DNA of 64,000 bases, taken from Carnegiea gigantea (lineage: Eukaryota; Streptophyta; Magnoliopsida; Caryophyllales; Cactaceae). The stretch lies in the NCBI GenBank assembly GCA_029747015.1, contig JAKOGI010000576.1, forward strand, positions 261,501 through 325,500. The letters are read 5' to 3'. Position numbers and translations under genes: made by a program. Positions 61,360-64,000 of this stretch are shown here, in pieces. The notes beneath the pieces are model-generated. The model did no database searches. It saw nothing but the letters and a program-made list of their open reading frames with translations, and was not told where the DNA came from. How positions within the stretch are numbered: position 1 is the stretch's first letter; every line of letters starts with the position of its first letter.

Positions 61360-62028
61360 ATGCCTTCATTGAAGAACTCCCGGAAAGAGCTAGCCTTGAT
61401 TGACATTGAGTTGATTAGCCTAAAAATCCCAAGATTTTATGGCCAAAATGATGAGTTTACAACTTGGTTTTCTAAGGTAGAGCAAGCCTTTGAGTGTCAC
61501 AACCTTGATTATCTCAAAATTGAGGGGTTGTGCACTTCAATGGTGGAAGAATTACAAGTTTAAGAGAAGGAAGAAAGGAAAAGAGAAGGTGAGAACTTGG
61601 ACGAAGTTGAGGGGTACATGCTCAAACATATTTCTCTACTTCCTAAGAAGAATGGCTCAAGGCCCTCATGTGTGGACATCCTTTTCAACAAGCGGAGTCC
61701 AAAGAATCATCACACTTTTAGCTTTCCTACCTTGCACCCCTTGAAGGAAATCATCTTCTATGAAGATGAAGAAGTAAATGAAGAGGTAGAAGATTTAAAT
61801 CGGTTTGATCTACCTCCCATCTTTGATGACTATGGTGATGAAGAACTCTTAGATTTTGAAGACTATTATGATGAAGAACTCTTAAACTTTGAAGACTATG
61901 GTGATAAGGAGCTCTTAGACTTTGAAGAGTTAGGAGAAACCTCAACTCCTTCATCTTTTGGTGAGGAAGAAGAACTAGCATGTAAAGAGGAACTGATGTA
62001 TGCTTGCAATGAACACAACCCAAGCTAA
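61360..62028 (+). pseudogene. Truncated gag of remnant E
   Basis: Starts MPSLKNSRKELALIDIELIS, then the gag entry motif IPRFYGQNDEFTTWFSKVEQ and FECHNLDYLK. A frameshift near 61520 puts ALQWWKNYKFKRRKKGKE in the next frame; the first frame resumes near 61597 with GYMLKHISLLPKK. The rest of gag is missing and an acidic stretch follows, with about four repeats of DYGDEELLDFE (61820-61940) and DLPPIFDDYG. Ends TAA 62026-62028. Confidence 0.6.
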
Positions 62029-62270
62029 CTCCACCCTTGTTCTTGCTAAGGAAACTAAGGGAGGAAAGGGAGAGAGTGTAGAAGATAAGAGGAGAGTTGA
62101 TAGAGCAAGCACCTTCAAGAGATAATCCAAGAGGAGCCACTCTTGTTGGATACTTGGGCAATCCCCTTAGATCAACTAAGATCACCACCTAATTGAGATA
62201 AAGGGACCTAGACACCACTTAAGTTGCCACACTTAAGATATAGACTAGGAATTTTGAGGGGGAGAGTTTC

Positions 62271-62913
62271 TTTGAGAACTCACAAGCTTATGCATTCAAG
62301 TTGGTTCCAAAATGAGGCTGAAGCTGGTTTTTATCAGCTTGTGGCCGAGTTCCCTCTCTTCCTAGGCAGCAAATACAAAGCTAAGTACATATGGGGAAGA
62401 GAAACACATCTAATCAGCCACTACTAGTTAGACACCTCACTACCTAGCTTAATCTACCTCATTAGGGGTTATTATGCCTCCCAAATGAGGTGTCAAGCTT
62501 ACAAAAGTCCTAGGTTGCAGCAAGATGAGTCATTCAGCAAGTGGGGAAGCAAGTTGACAAGCAAAAAGTCCAAGTAAAACAGCCCTTGTACCGGCTAGCA
62601 ACAAACCGGGTAAAGGGATGTTTTGCTTGTCCTTTTGGCTGGATAAAACGTCCACAAGGGGGTGTTTTGGATGGGATTTGAACCCTTGACTTGATAAATA
62701 TTTATGTCCCCTTCCATGCTGCAAAATTTCAGAAACAATGGAGTTGAGTTAGTGGGCCAAACATTCCCTTAATTCGGACTGTGCTGATTGGCGCCCTGCA
62801 GTGCACTGTCTTCAGTTTTGGGCTTGGTTGGCTGACCAAATGGACTCCAAATGCCTTGCAAAAGGTCTTGTTGGAAAGCTAAGATCCTAAGCTTTAAGGG
62901 GGTGGTGCGTGCA
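62271..62913 (-). repeat. Start of a 3' LTR of the minus-strand gypsy element
   Basis: Read on the minus strand, TGCACGCACC begins at 62913 right after a polypurine tract (AGAGGGGGAAATTTCC, plus 62914-62929). The first 100 bases resemble 60310-60400 on the plus strand (AGCTTTCCAA, CATTTGGA-TCATTTG), so the two opposed elements are relatives. How far the LTR runs to the left is unclear; it may be cut near 62270 by remnant E. Confidence 0.5.
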
Positions 62914-62927
62914 GGAAATTTCCCCCT

Positions 62928-64000
62928 CTATATTTTGCTCCAACAGCGACACAAAACCGGGCCAGAAACTGGACGAACTGGCAGTGCATCTTCTGGTGTG
63001 TTTATGAGTTTTCTGACCAAAGCATGAACTTCTTTGGCCTCCTTGGGGGTTGAATGGGTGTGAGGGTTTGCTGAATGTATGGATGAAGCTTGGGCACGAT
63101 GGTCCCCATCATCCTCCCCGGCTTGTTTGGAGTTTGACCTCAAACTTGGCAACTCCTCATCTTCATCATAGTATGGGCTCAAATCAGCCACATTGAAGGT
63201 GGCGGATACCCCATAATCACCGGGAAGGTCGACTTTGTAGGCATTGGGCCCGACCTTCTCCAATATCTCAAACGGGCCATCGGACCTTGGCATGATTTTG
63301 GACTTGCGTTTGCTTGGGAATCTCTCCTTCCGCAAGTGGACCCACACTAAGTCTCCCGGCTGAAAGTGGACCTCCTTCTTGTGCTTATTGGCTTGATGCA
63401 TGGCTTGGGTATTAGCCTTCTCAATCCTTTCCCGGACTTGAGCATGAAGGTCCTTGATCTCTTGGGCTCGTTTTTCAGCCTCCCAACTAAACTTGCTAGG
63501 TGTGGGAATGGGAGTGAGGTCTAAGGGTGTTCTTGGATTGTACCCATAGACCACTTGGAAGGGGGAGAGGTGGGTGGCTTTGCTTGGTGCACGGTTGAAA
63601 GCGAACTCCGCATGAGGTAGGAGTTCATCCCAAGCCTTGATGTTCTTCTTCACAAGCACCCTAAGTAAGGTGCCCAAGGTCCGGTTAGTCACCTCGGTTT
63701 GGCCATCGGTTTGGGGGTGACAAGTGGTACTAAACTTGAGAAGTGTCCCCATCTTTCTCCAAAGTGTGAGCCAAAAGTGACTAAGGAACTTAGTGTCCCT
63801 ATCCGAAACCATGCTCTTGGGAATGCCATGAAATCTCACAATCTCTTTGAAGTAGAGATTGGCTATGTGGGAAGCATCATGAGCGGTGTGGCAAGGAACA
63901 AAGTGGGCCATTTTGAAGAATCGGTCCACCACCACCATGATGGAGTCCTTGCCTCTTTGTGTGCGCGGCAAACCCGTGATGAAATCCAAGCTAATATCTT
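62928..64000 (-). CDS. Ty3/gypsy integrase, partial at right edge
   Basis: The frame is open from the window edge to the stop at 62928, over 350 codons. It reads DFITGLP (first catalytic Asp), SMVSDRDTKFL (second) and HPQTDGQTEVTNRTL (Glu), then the C-terminal integrase part: AEFAFNRAPS, FQVVYGYNP, FQPGDLVWVHLRKERFP and ATFNVADLSPYYDEDEEL. No chromodomain is visible in the tail, which ends TPEDALPVRPVSGPVLCRC. The catalytic core is intact, unlike the other plus-strand elements. The upstream part of pol lies outside the window. Confidence 0.85.
   Translation of the reverse strand, partial: DISLDFITGLPRTQRGKDSIMVVVDRFFKMAHFVPCHTAHDASHIANLYFKEIVRFHGIPKSMVSDRDTKFLSHFWLTLWRKMGTLLKFSTTCHPQTDGQTEVTNRTLGTLLRVLVKKNIKAWDELLPHAEFAFNRAPSKATHLSPFQVVYGYNPRTPLDLTPIPTPSKFSWEAEKRAQEIKDLHAQVRERIEKANTQAMHQANKHKKEVHFQPGDLVWVHLRKERFPSKRKSKIMPRSDGPFEILEKVGPNAYKVDLPGDYGVSATFNVADLSPYYDEDEELPSLRSNSKQAGEDDGDHRAQASSIHSANPHTHSTPKEAKEVHALVRKLINTPEDALPVRPVSGPVLCRCWSKI

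Larger units (their letters stand above)
60269..62270 (+). mobile_element. Gypsy remnant E: 5' LTR and truncated gag
   Basis: A plus-strand LTR-like stretch ends at about 61243 and is followed by a Met-tRNA primer site and a gag start. After gag (to 62028) there is no protease or pol; a purine tract TTTGAGGGGGAGAG (62253-62266) follows about 230 bases later. Thus most of the interior is deleted or this was a short non-autonomous copy. No 3' LTR is recognisable after it. The left end (near 60269) is set only by similarity to the minus-strand LTR at 62913. Confidence 0.55.

Noticed and set aside
62640..62700. GGTTCAAATCCC on the minus strand as the B box of a tRNA or SINE
   Set aside because: The A box is weak and no acceptor-stem pairing or TSD/poly(A) tail is visible.

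Overview
The window is plant nuclear DNA, most likely from a eudicot. Evidence: several Ty3/gypsy chromovirus families with chromodomains and initiator-Met-tRNA primer sites, decayed endogenous caulimovirid-like sequence, Tourist-, CACTA- and Mutator-like DNA transposons, and one spliced plant-type HhH-GPD DNA glycosylase-like gene. There is no bacterial-style operon and no rRNA or tRNA gene that I could support. Nearly everything is nested mobile DNA; host coding sequence is confined to about 49.7-52.4 kb.

Layout. 1-28695: two tandem internal regions (A1, A2) of a Tekay/Del-type chromovirus that share one LTR (LTR-int-LTR-int-LTR, first LTR just off the left edge). A1 is split by a 5.2-kb non-coding TG...CA insertion with a perfect 5-bp target duplication (2621-7837), interpreted as a giant solo LTR. 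The shared LTR is split by element B (11232-18218, target duplication CCATG), a gag-only non-autonomous LTR element whose 3' half consists of two tandem arrays instead of pol. 28696-29988 and 41264-about 42240: pieces of an endogenous pararetrovirus, separated by element C (29989-41263), another Tekay-like element with near-identical 3.1-kb LTRs but a ruined interior. C itself carries a 0.37-kb relative of the giant LTR.

42.2-49.2 kb holds small DNA transposons: a CACTA-like element rich in CCGTCGG words, an adjacent long-inverted-repeat (Mutator-like) element, two Tourist-like MITEs with TAA duplications, and a copia trace. 49.7-51.2 kb (minus strand) is the glycosylase-like gene, with two one-base losses in short homopolymers; an unrecognised coding fragment lies just upstream of it. 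53262-58442 is element D, a Reina-like chromovirus on the minus strand with 293-bp LTRs, target duplication CATCC and a nearly complete but interrupted gag-pol. 58.4-60.3 kb is diverged duplicated intergenic DNA. 60.3-62.3 kb is a plus-strand gypsy remnant (LTR, primer site, truncated gag). 62.3-64.0 kb is the 3' part of an oppositely oriented gypsy element, with its integrase running off the right edge.

Insertion order read from the nesting: pararetrovirus first, then array A and element C into it, then the giant LTR into A1 and B into A's middle LTR. The most unusual items are an accessory reading frame between the primer site and gag in the Tekay elements, the gag-only element B with its arrays, the giant solo LTR with an internal array, and the mismatch between young LTRs and an old interior in C.
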